DNA of 64,000 nt from Allofrancisella inopinata. GTDB taxonomy: Bacteria; Pseudomonadota; Gammaproteobacteria; Francisellales; Francisellaceae. The DNA lies in assembly GCF_012222965.1 (NCBI RefSeq), contig NZ_CP038241.1, forward strand, positions 930,001 through 994,000. Direction: 5' to 3'. Below are positions 8,912-18,281 of the stretch, in pieces (within the stretch, counting starts at the first letter, position 1; every line of letters starts with the position of its first letter). The position numbers and the translations under genes are program-made. Below the pieces are notes generated by a model. That model did not search any database, was not told where the DNA came from, and worked only from the letters and a program-made list of their open reading frames with translations.

Positions 8912-9265
8912 AGGTTCTCCTAACATTAGTACGATTAAACAAAAATTTTTAAAATTAGTTAAATTTACTTTAAATGCGTTTTCTAAGCTTAAGTAAAATG
9001 ATTACTAAAAATTATTTTATATTTTAATTTTAATTAACTCAAGTATTATATTAATTAATTTATGATTAAATAATTACATGAAATAAAATAGTCTTCTGAT
9101 ATTACCTAGAAGTTAAAAATTTAACAAGTATTATAAACTAATTATAATATTAAAATAATTACATAGTTTATAATATTACTGTTAATTATTTTTATAATAT
9201 ATTTAAAATATTATTTATTTAATGTACAATGTTTAAAATTAAAAAATTAAACATTAGGTGATATT
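8912..9265. other. AT-rich divergent intergenic region
   Basis: About 350 bp without a gene, nearly all A and T. It separates the PI-PLC-like gene from the unknown gene at 9266 and should hold both promoters. The downstream gene has AGGTGAT just before its ATG. The only clear structure is the inverted repeat at 9129-9175. I could not assign promoter boxes with confidence because many TATAAT-like words occur. Confidence 0.5.
9129..9175. repeat. 12-bp perfect inverted repeat upstream of candidate effector gene
   Basis: TATTATAAACTA (9129-9140) is the exact reverse complement of TAGTTTATAATA (9164-9175), with 23 bases between. It lies about 90 bp before the ATG at 9266. It may be an operator or a cruciform. 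In DNA this AT-rich, chance is a real alternative. Confidence 0.4.
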
Positions 9266-10804
9266 ATGAAATTTAGACATGCTATATACATATCATTCCA
9301 TGGAGATATGAATGGAACAGGTAGTGAAACTAAGAAATCCTATTTTTATCAAAAAGATAAAAACCTAGAGCGTGAGTATACGATTAAAATGCATAGCGAT
9401 CACAAACGTAAAGCTCTACTGAATCATGAAATTCCATTTGTTAGGATAAATTTTCCTTATGACGAGGATTACTTTAATAAAAAACTAGCTATCAGTTCGG
9501 ACTGCCGCAATTATGAGATTGCAGAAAAATTAATGGCAAAAGAATTAAAAAATATTCAACCATATTCTAGGATCTATATCTCTGCATATAGCGTAAGTAA
9601 ACGTAGTATTCAACAACTTATAAAACTTCCAGGTCATGACAACTTAGAGAATGTTTCTATTCAAGCTTCAGATATAGTAAGTATTCTATCGAAACATATT
9701 CCTAATCTATCTAAAAAAAACCTTCAAATTTTCCTTATGGTAAGTAAAATTGAGCAAGAAGTTCCACCTAAATTTTTTGCTCAATCATTGATGGAAGAAT
9801 TACACAGAAATGATTTCAATCGGACTTCTGTCGTTGCATATAATAATGCATGTAAGGCTATTGAACTAACTAAGAGTTCAAAAAATAAGTTTAAATTAAA
9901 CGATATATCAACAGTAGATAGAAAATATGCTTTCAAAAAAACAGCAGATGAATTACATTTTAAACATGGTAATAAGCAATCCGATAATAAAATTGTCTTC
10001 CATAACTACAGCTATACGGGTAAAGTGGAAGAAATCGGATATCGAGACTTTAAGGAAAAATATATGAGTGGCTTTAATGACGAGTACAAAAGGAGTTTAA
10101 ACAAGGTTTTAAAAAGTTTTAAAAATTTCAAATATAAAGAAGTCTATAAAAAAGTCGGTGAAGGTGAAGAAAAATGTAAAAAATATAAAAAATATAACCA
10201 AGACCATCTACCACAAATGGAACTAATGCAATCAAAATTTGAAGTTCAAACTTTGAAAGATTTTTTACTTGATTTTTCATTAAGCGGGTATTTTGATAAC
10301 TATCAACAAAAATCATACCATGGAATAAAACATCACCATGGAAAGACAGGTTTTAATAGAATAATGTGTTTTCACGATAGAATCGCAGCTATAAGTAAAA
10401 ACGATATAAGAGATGCTAACGATAAAGATACATTAAATAAGATAGCAAACCGTATAATTGTCGAAATAATAAATTTTGCTAAGCAAAAAGATGAATATTC
10501 AAAATTTGCAGGTAACTCTTTATTTTCTAGAAAAATAAATGTCAATGATAATTCAGGTATGACTAAAATATTAGAAGGTTTACAAAATTTTTATAAACAA
10601 ATGGCCGGTGTTAATGATAATAAACTTGTAAATGAATCCCTACAAAAGTTTCAAGAAACTTTGGATTTGGATACTGACTTGACCAATTTATCAGAAAAAA
10701 GAGTGCGAGAAGATCTATTAGGTACGCTGAAAACACTAGACTCCAAAGAATATGAGACTTATAAAGCCTCTTCTTTAATCGAGGGTCTTCAAATAACTGT
10801 GTAA
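9266..10804 (+). CDS. Unknown 512-aa protein, C-terminus altered by IS insertion; candidate effector
   Basis: I do not recognise a family. The protein is basic and rich in Lys and Asn, with no signal peptide or membrane segment. It begins MKFRHAIYISFHGDMNGTG, has a Lys-rich middle (about residues 275-305), and a His-rich motif SYHGIKHHHGKTGF near residue 355. Short HH motifs of this sort occur in helical domains of some Legionella effectors; this is a weak resemblance. An IS256-family element begins at codon 506, so the last seven residues (EGLQITV) come from the element. Without it the protein would end STLP at a TAG now at 12134-12136, giving 509 aa. The change is small, so the protein may still work. 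Confidence 0.7.
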   Translation: MKFRHAIYISFHGDMNGTGSETKKSYFYQKDKNLEREYTIKMHSDHKRKALLNHEIPFVRINFPYDEDYFNKKLAISSDCRNYEIAEKLMAKELKNIQPYSRIYISAYSVSKRSIQQLIKLPGHDNLENVSIQASDIVSILSKHIPNLSKKNLQIFLMVSKIEQEVPPKFFAQSLMEELHRNDFNRTSVVAYNNACKAIELTKSSKNKFKLNDISTVDRKYAFKKTADELHFKHGNKQSDNKIVFHNYSYTGKVEEIGYRDFKEKYMSGFNDEYKRSLNKVLKSFKNFKYKEVYKKVGEGEEKCKKYKKYNQDHLPQMELMQSKFEVQTLKDFLLDFSLSGYFDNYQQKSYHGIKHHHGKTGFNRIMCFHDRIAAISKNDIRDANDKDTLNKIANRIIVEIINFAKQKDEYSKFAGNSLFSRKINVNDNSGMTKILEGLQNFYKQMAGVNDNKLVNESLQKFQETLDLDTDLTNLSEKRVREDLLGTLKTLDSKEYETYKASSLIEGLQITV

Positions 10805-12113
10805 ATTCGAATTAACCTGCTAAATTATAATTTAGCGAATTAAGAGGAATTTATACATGAGTAAGAAAGAAAAAACCATATACGATTCAATAGCGGATCA
10901 ACTTATAGATTCTGGTGCAGATTTAAGTCAATTATTTGAAAAAGATGGAGTACTTAAGCAATTAACAAAAAGCTTATTAGAAAAAGCCTTAGAAGGAGAA
11001 ATGAATCATCACCTAGGCTATCCAAGAAATCAAAGAAGCAATCAAGTTAACTCTCGAAATGGAAGTAGTTTAAAAACACTAACCACCGATACAGGTAAGT
11101 TAGATATATCAGTACCTAGAGATAGAAATAGTGCCTTTGAACCTCAAATAATTCCTAAGCGAGTAACAAAGATAAAAGGTTTAGATGATAAGATTATATC
11201 AATGTATGCTAGAGGCTTAAGTGTTTCAGATATACAATCTCAACTATATGATTTATATGAAACAGAGGTTAGTAGTGGCTTTATATCAGAAGTCACTAAT
11301 AGTGTCCTTGAGGAGGTTTATGCTTGGCAAAATAGAGCTTTAGAAAATATCTATCCTATTGTCTATTTTGACTGTATTGTTACAAAAGTAAGGCAAGATA
11401 AGCAGATAATCAATAAAGCTGTATATGTAGCTCTAGGTCTTAATATGGACGGTAAGAAAGAAGTATTGGGCTTATGGATGAGTAAAAATGAAGGAGCTAA
11501 ATATTGGCTTAGTGTTTTTACTGAACTTAAAAACAGAGGCTTACAAGATATTCTTATTGTATGCACAGACAATCTAAAAGGTATGAATGAGTCTATATTA
11601 GCTGTATATCCTCAGGCTGAGCATCAGCTTTGCATTGTTCATCAGATTAGAAATTCTTTAAAATATGTATCATATAAAAACAAGAAACAAGTGGCTGCTG
11701 ATCTTAAGACTATTTATACTGCTGTTAATGAAGATACCGCTATGGATGCGTTAGAAGTATTTAAAGGAAAATACGATTGTATTTATCCTCAGATATCAAA
11801 ATCATGGGATAAGCACTGGGATAATTTGATTAATTTCTTGAAATATCCTAAACAAATACGTACAGTTATTTATACTACTAATGCGATTGAGTCGCTTAAT
11901 AGTCAGTTTAGGAAAGTCATTAAAAATAAGAAAGTTTTTCCAAGTGATGATTCTGTATACAAAATATTGTACCTTGCTATCAGAAATTTGGAGAAAAAGT
12001 GGACTATGCCAGCTAGAACTTGGAAGGAGGCTATGCCTTACTTTATTATCCATTTCGAGGATAGGTTGCAGGCGTATCTATAAAACTATTTACACAGTTT
12101 AATGAAGAGGCTC
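10781..12113 (+). mobile_element. IS256-family insertion sequence, complete
   Basis: The left end GAGGGTCTTCAAATAACTGT (10781 onward, 26 bp to 10806) and the right end 12088-12113 are inverted repeats matching at 21 of 26 positions, with a perfect 12-bp core AACTGTGTAAAT. The element is flanked by the direct repeat CTTTAATC (10773-10780 and 12114-12121). That is an 8-bp target duplication, as expected for IS256. It inserted into the last codons of the gene at 9266, on the same strand, and left the stop codon of the convergent helicase gene intact. Confidence 0.92.
10857..12083 (+). CDS. IS256-family (mutator-type) transposase, 408 aa
   Basis: Full-length transposase with the family order: N-terminal EKALEGEMNHHLGYPRNQRS, then the DDE residues in VYFDCIVTK, VCTDNLKGMNESI and YTTNAIESLN. 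CIVHQIRNSLKYVSYK lies between the last two. It copies and inserts the surrounding element. AAGAGGAATTTATAC before the ATG provides a ribosome site. No frameshift or stop is present, so it is probably active. Confidence 0.95.
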   Translation: MSKKEKTIYDSIADQLIDSGADLSQLFEKDGVLKQLTKSLLEKALEGEMNHHLGYPRNQRSNQVNSRNGSSLKTLTTDTGKLDISVPRDRNSAFEPQIIPKRVTKIKGLDDKIISMYARGLSVSDIQSQLYDLYETEVSSGFISEVTNSVLEEVYAWQNRALENIYPIVYFDCIVTKVRQDKQIINKAVYVALGLNMDGKKEVLGLWMSKNEGAKYWLSVFTELKNRGLQDILIVCTDNLKGMNESILAVYPQAEHQLCIVHQIRNSLKYVSYKNKKQVAADLKTIYTAVNEDTAMDALEVFKGKYDCIYPQISKSWDKHWDNLINFLKYPKQIRTVIYTTNAIESLNSQFRKVIKNKKVFPSDDSVYKILYLAIRNLEKKWTMPARTWKEAMPYFIIHFEDRLQAYL

Positions 12114-12122
12114 CTTTAATCT

Positions 12123-13442
12123 CTACTTTGCCCTAGCCTTTACACTTTTATTAGCATGGATTTTCTGTCTAATTAATTTAGAAAAATCTTTATTATGTCC
12201 TGATGATTTTTTACTTTTGTTTGCTCTTTTTGCTGCAATAATTTTTACTTCATCTATTTTTTTAGCTTTTGTTTTTCTACTCATACTTGTAACAGGTACA
12301 TTATGTTGAGCTTCAAAGCCTTCAAGTTCTTCACGAGGTAACAAATGTCCTATTAGATGTTCGATATTTGATAGCATCTCAACTTCATCAGCACTTACTA
12401 ATGATACAGCTATTCCAGTTTGGCCTGCCCTTGCTGTTCTACCTATACGATGCACGTAGTCTTCGGCAACGCTCGGTAAATCTAGATTTATAACGTACGG
12501 CAACTGCTGAATATCTATTCCTCTAGCAGCTATATCTGTAGCCACTAAAACAGTTATCAGATTAGATTTAAAATCCGCTAAGGCTTTTGTTCTGGCAGTT
12601 TGACTTTTATTGCCATGAATAGCACTAGCTTTTATATCTGCATCATTAAGCTTCTCAGCTATCTTATTAGCTCCATGCTTTGTACGTGAAAATACTAATA
12701 CTTGATTCCAATTATCTCTTTTGATTAGGGATATCAAAGCATTAACTTTTTGTGATTTATCTACAGTTATAATACTTTGAGTTATTTTTTCTACAGTTGT
12801 ATTAGCAACATCAGCAGAAACAGATTTAGGGTTATTTAAAAAATTTTGGGCTAAATCTTTTATCTCCGGGGAAAAAGTAGCTGAAAACATTAGTGTTTGT
12901 ATCTTCTTAGGCAATAGCTTATGGATTCTTTTTAAGTCATGAATAAAGCCCATATCAAGCATTCTATCAGCTTCATCCAAAACTAAGGTGTTTAAGTCAG
13001 TAAATTTAATAGAATTTTGACTATATAAGTCTAGTAACCTACCAGGTGTCGCTATTAGGATTTCTACTCCTTTTCTTAATTTCATCATTTGAGGGTTTAT
13101 GCTTACTCCACCAAATACTACTGTAGAACGGATATGCGTATTTGCAGCATATATGCTAACTTGGTCTTCTATTTGAGCTGCTAGCTCCCTTGTTGGCGTT
13201 AGGACAAGAACTTTAGTTGTATTTGATCTAGCTTTAGGCTGGTTTATTAGTTTTTCAATAACTGGTAATGTAAATGCTGCAGTTTTGCCTGTACCAGTCT
13301 GTGCACTTGCCATTAAGTCATTATCTTTTAATATAAGAGGAATAGATTTCTCTTGAATTGGTGTTGGATTTGTATAACCTTTAGTTTCTAGAGCTTTACA
13401 TATCTGTGTTGAAAGCCCTAATTTAGTAAAATTAGTAGACAT
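12123..13442 (-). CDS. rhlE: DEAD-box ATP-dependent RNA helicase, RhlE-like
   Basis: A 439-aa helicase with the complete motif series: Q motif (FTKLGL, PTPIQEKSIP), AQTGTGKT, PTRELAAQ, TPGRLL, VLDEADRMLDMGF, SATFS, and HRIGRTARAGQTG. A short basic tail rich in Lys and Arg follows, as in RhlE. It likely remodels rRNA or mRNA structures. Its stop (12123-12125) lies two bases from the target duplication of the IS256 element but is intact. The split between RhlE and other DEAD-box groups rests on length and tail only. Confidence 0.9.
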   Translation of the reverse strand: MSTNFTKLGLSTQICKALETKGYTNPTPIQEKSIPLILKDNDLMASAQTGTGKTAAFTLPVIEKLINQPKARSNTTKVLVLTPTRELAAQIEDQVSIYAANTHIRSTVVFGGVSINPQMMKLRKGVEILIATPGRLLDLYSQNSIKFTDLNTLVLDEADRMLDMGFIHDLKRIHKLLPKKIQTLMFSATFSPEIKDLAQNFLNNPKSVSADVANTTVEKITQSIITVDKSQKVNALISLIKRDNWNQVLVFSRTKHGANKIAEKLNDADIKASAIHGNKSQTARTKALADFKSNLITVLVATDIAARGIDIQQLPYVINLDLPSVAEDYVHRIGRTARAGQTGIAVSLVSADEVEMLSNIEHLIGHLLPREELEGFEAQHNVPVTSMSRKTKAKKIDEVKIIAAKRANKSKKSSGHNKDFSKLIRQKIHANKSVKARAK

Positions 13443-13561
13443 TTGTATCCTTTTAATATTTAGTCATACTATATTATCATTTATAAAAGTATTAGTTAGA
13501 TTTATTTACAAGCTATTACATAATATAATTGTTTTAAGAACTTTTATTTTGCTCGAATTTA

Positions 13562-14179
13562 ATGAAAACAATATACGATAAAGAGCTAGGTTTACAAATA
13601 CAAGAGTACCTAGTTTCAAAGGGACTAGAAGCCTATAGAAGCTTAGAAATAGAAAAATCTAAACAAATAAAAACTATTTCAAATGCTTATCAAGAAATTC
13701 TAACAGTTTTAGGACTAACTACTACTGAATTTGAAAAAACTCCACATAGAGTTGCTCGAATGTTTACTCAAGAAATTTTTTATGGTTTAGACTATGACAA
13801 TTTTCCTGCTTGCGCTTTATATGAAAATAAGTTTAGATATGATGGCGTACTTACCCAAAAAAACATTAATATAATGTCTTTTTGTGAACATCACTTTATA
13901 CCCTTTGAAGGAACAGCAGAAGTTTCATTTATCCCAAAAGATAATAATATAATTGGCTTATGTCGCATAAATAGTATCTGTGATTTTTTTGCAAGACGCC
14001 CACAAATTCAAGAAAGGATGACTGCTCAAATATTTGAAACGCTTAAATTTATACTCAAAACAGAAGATGTATCTGTAAAAATAACAGCCCAACATACTTG
14101 TGTTTCATTTCGAGGGAAAAACAATAAAGATTCTGAAACCTTTACACAAATTACTGGCGGTTACTTTAAAAATAAGTGA
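13562..14179 (+). CDS. folE: GTP cyclohydrolase I
   Basis: It makes 7,8-dihydroneopterin triphosphate from GTP, the first step of folate synthesis. The 205-aa protein shows TPHRVARMF, the zinc and catalytic motif FCEHHFIPFEG, the RPQIQERMTAQI helix and HTCVSFRGK with the second zinc Cys. Length and motifs are normal. The YdcF-like gene follows directly and may be co-transcribed. Confidence 0.95.
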   Translation: MKTIYDKELGLQIQEYLVSKGLEAYRSLEIEKSKQIKTISNAYQEILTVLGLTTTEFEKTPHRVARMFTQEIFYGLDYDNFPACALYENKFRYDGVLTQKNINIMSFCEHHFIPFEGTAEVSFIPKDNNIIGLCRINSICDFFARRPQIQERMTAQIFETLKFILKTEDVSVKITAQHTCVSFRGKNNKDSETFTQITGGYFKNK

Positions 14180-14870
14180 TTTACTTGATCTAGGTTGTAT
14201 TTTCTTTTTCGTGCTAATAATTAGCTGTATTTTTACAAGAAAATACGTGAGAATTTTTTTTATATTTATAGTTATAGTTTATTATCTAACAGGTAGTGGT
14301 TTACTAGGAAAACTTTTAGCTAGTTCACTAGAAACCAAACTTACAGATATAAATATGTGCTCAAATACTAAAGGTATAATTTTACTAGGTGCTGGAGTAT
14401 TGAAACCCTTAAATGGCAACTTAGAGCCAAGTCTTGCTGCTTATGATAGGATTTTAAAGACTGCTGAGGTTTATACCAAATACCCTCAAACGATAATAAT
14501 AACAGGTGGAATTACTAATGATAATAAACTTTCAGAAGCTGAAGTTTATGCAGACGATTTATATAATCTAGGAGTACCAAAACCAGAGCTATTATTGGAA
14601 AAACAAGCAAAAAATACTTATCAAAATGCTAAGTTTGTGAAAGAAATAATTGGTAATAGCCAAAATAACTACTGCCTAATTACTGGTTCAACACATTTAA
14701 AACGTGCCAAGATATATTTTAATCAATTTGATATTAAAACTATTAGTCTAGCCTCATCTAATCCTACCACTCAACTTAAAATACTACCTAATGCTTATAA
14801 TTTTTATATCACACAAAGGATTATTCATGAATATATGGGTATTATAAAAGGTTATATGATGAGAAATTAA
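14100..14870 (+). CDS. YdcF-like membrane protein (DUF218)
   Basis: The frame is open from a GTG at 14100, but that would overlap folE by 80 bp. The true start is unresolved and is probably between about 14150 and a GTG at 14211. After one or two N-terminal membrane segments (rich in Phe and Ile, to about residue 60) comes the DUF218 fold: GIILLGAGVLKP, PQTIIITGG, SEAEVYADDL, KNTYQNAKF, CLITGSTHLKRA. Family members are linked to envelope functions such as SanA and ElyC, but the reaction is unknown. A second DUF218 protein lies at 60546. Confidence 0.8.
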   Translation: MFHFEGKTIKILKPLHKLLAVTLKISDLLDLGCIFFFVLIISCIFTRKYVRIFFIFIVIVYYLTGSGLLGKLLASSLETKLTDINMCSNTKGIILLGAGVLKPLNGNLEPSLAAYDRILKTAEVYTKYPQTIIITGGITNDNKLSEAEVYADDLYNLGVPKPELLLEKQAKNTYQNAKFVKEIIGNSQNNYCLITGSTHLKRAKIYFNQFDIKTISLASSNPTTQLKILPNAYNFYITQRIIHEYMGIIKGYMMRN

Positions 14871-14918
14871 GGATACTTATTAAAAAGGAAAATTCTTTTA
14901 GTGTGAGTCGTGTTTATT

Positions 14919-15230
14919 TTAAGAACTAGCTGTAGTGCATTCTTGAGAATCTGATTCTAATAAGACTGGATGTTTTTTATCAGACTTAGGTAAAAGAACA
15001 ACAGTCTCATTATTTTCATCTGTATATACAGTTGCCGAGTCAGATTTAATCACAACGTTTCCTTTCATTTTACATTTAGATAGAGGATCATTATTAGTAA
15101 TTTTCTGTATATTGTCAGTTGCTAATACAGTCTGAGTACACCCCACTAAGACTAAAAATATAATAGACATTTTAGTTCTAGTGTGGGTTACATTAGTTGC
15201 CATGACCTTTTTTAGTATTGCTTTCTTCAT
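14919..15230 (-). CDS. Small exported protein, possible lipoprotein, unknown function
   Basis: A 103-aa frame starting at an ATG preceded by AGAAGG. The N-terminus has a basic stretch and then a hydrophobic segment SIIFLVLVGCTQTVLA, which reads either as a signal peptide cut after VLA or as a lipobox LVGC. The mature part is short and polar with two more Cys (SKCKMKG, SQECTT) that could form a disulfide. No family is recognised. Confidence 0.6.
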   Translation of the reverse strand: MKKAILKKVMATNVTHTRTKMSIIFLVLVGCTQTVLATDNIQKITNNDPLSKCKMKGNVVIKSDSATVYTDENNETVVLLPKSDKKHPVLLESDSQECTTASS

Positions 15231-15375
15231 TAATTACCTTCTGTTAATTTATTTTACTTTTTAATAATGATACACCAGTCTTTATAAATTTCTACCTGAA
15301 ATAGGGAATATTAATACATATAGTCATAAGACCGTAGACTTGCTATAATTTTCAAAAAACTTGCATAATTTAGAA

Positions 15376-16440
15376 ATGAAATATACGAAACTAGGATCAA
15401 CAAACATAGATATCAGTAGAATTTGCCTTGGAACAATGACATGGGGTAGACAAAATACCCAAGCTGAAGGTTTTGAGCAAATGGACTATGCACTTTCTCA
15501 AGGAGTTAATTTCTGGGATACAGCAGAGATGTACCCTATCCCGCCTACAGCTGACAGGTATGGTGATACAGAAACTATTATAGGAAATTGGTTTAAAGCT
15601 ACAAAAAAACGTCAAGAAGTAATTCTAGCAACTAAATTTTCACCCATGCAGTGGGCAAGAAATGAAAAAAATCCAAAAACTGACAAACAAAACATAATTA
15701 CAGCTGTCGATAATAGCTTAAAACGTTTATCTACAGACTATATTGATCTTTACCAATTCCACTGGCCAACTAATAGAGCTCATTACCATTTTGGTAATTG
15801 GTGGGAATTTGAGCCTTCAATTGGTAGTGAAAATAAAAACCAAATTATTGATAATATTTTAGAAATTTTACAAACATGTGACGAACTAATAAAAGCAGGT
15901 AAAATAAGGTATCTTGGTTTATCTAATGATTCTTCTTGGGGTATTAACCAGTTTATTAAATTAGCTGAAAAACATAATTTACCACGCCTTCAAAGTATCC
16001 AACATGAGTACAATCTAAATAGAAGAAGAGATGAAACTGATGTTATGGAAAGCTGTGCTCTTGAGGATATTTCTTACCTTGCATGGTCCCCTCTTGAACA
16101 AGGAATTATAACAGGCAAATACCTTAATGGTGCTAGGCCTAAAGGTACTAGAATGTCACCAGAGATTCTAGATGGTCAAGAAGACCGTTATAAATTTAGA
16201 CTGATAACAAATGATGAAGCAGTAGCTGCATATATAGATATAGCAAAAAAACATAATCTTGATATTTGTCAAATGGCTATAGCTTTTACCATAAGAAAGC
16301 CATACATGAGTTGTAGTATTATAGGGGCTACTTCTATGGAGCAACTTAAAAATAACATTGACGCTATAAATTTAAATTTATCAGCAGAAGTATTAGTAGA
16401 TATTGAGAAGGTTAGAAGAAAATATCCCGTACCTTTTTAA
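15376..16440 (+). CDS. tas: Aldo/keto reductase, Tas-like
   Basis: An NADP-dependent oxidoreductase of about 354 aa resembling E. coli Tas. Motifs are KLGSTNIDISRICLGTMTWG, the catalytic Asp-Tyr pair in NFWDTAEMYPIPP, KFSPMQW, YIDLYQFHWP with the active-site His, and the cofactor-binding end SIIGATSMEQLKNNI. I use the ATG at 15376; a TTG at 15361 is in frame but adds nothing family-like. The substrate is unknown. Confidence 0.88.
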   Translation: MKYTKLGSTNIDISRICLGTMTWGRQNTQAEGFEQMDYALSQGVNFWDTAEMYPIPPTADRYGDTETIIGNWFKATKKRQEVILATKFSPMQWARNEKNPKTDKQNIITAVDNSLKRLSTDYIDLYQFHWPTNRAHYHFGNWWEFEPSIGSENKNQIIDNILEILQTCDELIKAGKIRYLGLSNDSSWGINQFIKLAEKHNLPRLQSIQHEYNLNRRRDETDVMESCALEDISYLAWSPLEQGIITGKYLNGARPKGTRMSPEILDGQEDRYKFRLITNDEAVAAYIDIAKKHNLDICQMAIAFTIRKPYMSCSIIGATSMEQLKNNIDAINLNLSAEVLVDIEKVRRKYPVPF

Positions 16441-16588
16441 AATCTTCATTCTATCTAGCGTTTTAGATATTTGATCAATATAACAGTTTGGGACCATCAA
16501 ATAAATATTATTTTATTAAAACTTAAAATTTTAATAAATAAAAAAATAATGTAAAATATATTTAAATTGATTACTTTTTGCTTAAACA

Positions 16589-17710
16589 ATGACATTAGAA
16601 GAATTTAAACAGATTGCTGACCGGGAACTAAATAGCTATATAAATGGTAATAAGATATTTAAACAACGCCACCACACAACAGAGGCAAAAAAGTTACTAA
16701 ATACAATAAATAGCTCTAAAACTGTATCAGAAGTAAAATACGCTTTAGAATCTTGTAAAAATGCTTATAGCCCTAAATCACCTGATAAATATGTAAATAG
16801 AGAAACATTCGCGATATATAACGAACCTTCTCAGTTCCAACAATTTGTATTACCGCCAGGTCAGAAATATAAGAAAAAAAACGGAAAGTTCTATTTGCTA
16901 TTAGAACTCCTTACTAGTACCTTAAGTAGAGCTAATGAAATTCCATCTCCTATTAAAAGAGAACATAAAAGAAACAAATTTAATGCAGCTTTTAAGAAAA
17001 ATCCTGATGAGGATGGCTACATAGAATACAAACGCTATATACAAGAGTTAACATTTGGTAACGCTATAGGTAAAATACCACAAGTATGTGGGATTAACGA
17101 TAGTAATCTAGCTCTAGAGAGATGCTTTGATGATCAATTCATAAATGGAGCTTATGGTTTCTACTCATCTACTGATGAACGAAGTACCTTTAAGGATTTG
17201 AAAAATTATATTCTCCTTCCATTTCTTAGAAGTTTAATAGCTATACTTAAAACAATAGACAATAGAGGAACCATAATAAATAGTATTTTTAATGAGAATG
17301 AAATTAAGTCGCCTTTATTTTTCTATCACTCTATGGGCGGAGATATAACCTTGATCCATCAAGGTTATTTTTCTCATTTCTTAGAAAACTACCCTAAAGA
17401 ATTAGTTATAAAGGTCTATAAAGAAATCCTATCATGCACTGAACAAGCAGAAAGCTATGACGATTACTTTAGACTTTCAGCTAGTTTAAAAAATCAAGTA
17501 TATTTAATTTTCAAGTGTTATGTGGATAAAATATTACCTAAATCTATATATACTCCTCTCAGGTATAGAAATAACAGTTACAGTTACAAAAGTAATGACT
17601 CTAATCCATTCCAGAAGGCTGATATTATTGAAGAGGACATATACACATCTCCTCTAAGAGATAGCTCTCCTTCTGTTTCTGCTTTTGAGGAGAAAAAAGA
17701 ACCTTATTAG
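16589..17710 (+). CDS. Unknown 373-aa protein, candidate effector
   Basis: I do not recognise a family. It has no signal peptide or membrane segment and is mostly helical by composition. The first 60 residues contain LNSYI and KIFKQRHHTTEAKKLLNTI, a pattern that resembles the His-His segment of the unknown protein at 9266 and helical repeats in Legionella effectors (weak). The C-terminus from about residue 335 is low-complexity with Ser, Asp and a closing FEEKKEPY. It is preceded by about 100 bp of nearly pure AT DNA, as are other accessory genes here, and no ribosome site is evident. Confidence 0.65.
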   Translation: MTLEEFKQIADRELNSYINGNKIFKQRHHTTEAKKLLNTINSSKTVSEVKYALESCKNAYSPKSPDKYVNRETFAIYNEPSQFQQFVLPPGQKYKKKNGKFYLLLELLTSTLSRANEIPSPIKREHKRNKFNAAFKKNPDEDGYIEYKRYIQELTFGNAIGKIPQVCGINDSNLALERCFDDQFINGAYGFYSSTDERSTFKDLKNYILLPFLRSLIAILKTIDNRGTIINSIFNENEIKSPLFFYHSMGGDITLIHQGYFSHFLENYPKELVIKVYKEILSCTEQAESYDDYFRLSASLKNQVYLIFKCYVDKILPKSIYTPLRYRNNSYSYKSNDSNPFQKADIIEEDIYTSPLRDSSPSVSAFEEKKEPY

Positions 17711-17724
17711 AAAAATAAGTAGAC

Positions 17725-18279
17725 TTATAACTTTAAAAAATTACCTAATGTACTTAATCCATACCCTGTCAAATAAGCTTCTGGGTGGTATTGAACGCCA
17801 AAGATTTTTAAATTCTTATGTTGAAAAGCCATAATTTCATTATTTTCAGTTACAGCAGTAGTAATAAGAGGTTCTTTAATATCATCCACTATTAGAGAGT
17901 GATAACGTGTAACCTCAAAACTTTCTGGGTGATTAAAATAAAGTGGTGATTGGTTTTGTTGCCAAATTAGTGAATTTTTACCATGATAAACTTGCTTAGC
18001 ATTGACAATTTTAGAACCATAATATTGAGCTATTAACTGATGACCTAAACATATACCTAATAAAGAAGTATTATTTTGCTCACAGTATTTAATAACTTGG
18101 TATTGTTTTTTTAACTCATTTGGATGCCCTGGACCTGGGCCTATTACAATATGACTAAAGCTACCTAATCTTGGTATGTCATCATCTGTTTTAATCACTA
18201 AAACTTTATGCCCAAGGTAAGTAATATAGTCAACTATAGTATTAGTAAAAGAATCATAATGATCAATAAAAAGTACCAT
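17725..18279 (-). CDS. pabA: Aminodeoxychorismate synthase, glutamine amidotransferase subunit
   Basis: It releases ammonia from glutamine for PabB. The class I amidotransferase triad is visible: Cys in LLGICLGHQLI, and His and Glu in VQYHPEAYLTG. The oxyanion loop is GPGPGHP and the N-terminus is LFIDHYDSFT. I start it at the ATG at 18279, two bases after the pabB stop; a TTG at 18285 would overlap. A TrpG role is possible, but the neighbouring PabBC fusion favours p-aminobenzoate. Confidence 0.92.
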   Translation of the reverse strand: MVLFIDHYDSFTNTIVDYITYLGHKVLVIKTDDDIPRLGSFSHIVIGPGPGHPNELKKQYQVIKYCEQNNTSLLGICLGHQLIAQYYGSKIVNAKQVYHGKNSLIWQQNQSPLYFNHPESFEVTRYHSLIVDDIKEPLITTAVTENNEIMAFQHKNLKIFGVQYHPEAYLTGYGLSTLGNFLKL

Positions 18280-18281
18280 AA

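Noticed and set aside
15757..15773. TACCAATTCCACTGG as another MITE end
   Set aside because: It lies in the conserved coding region of the Tas-like gene (YQFHWP) and matches only about 11 bases.
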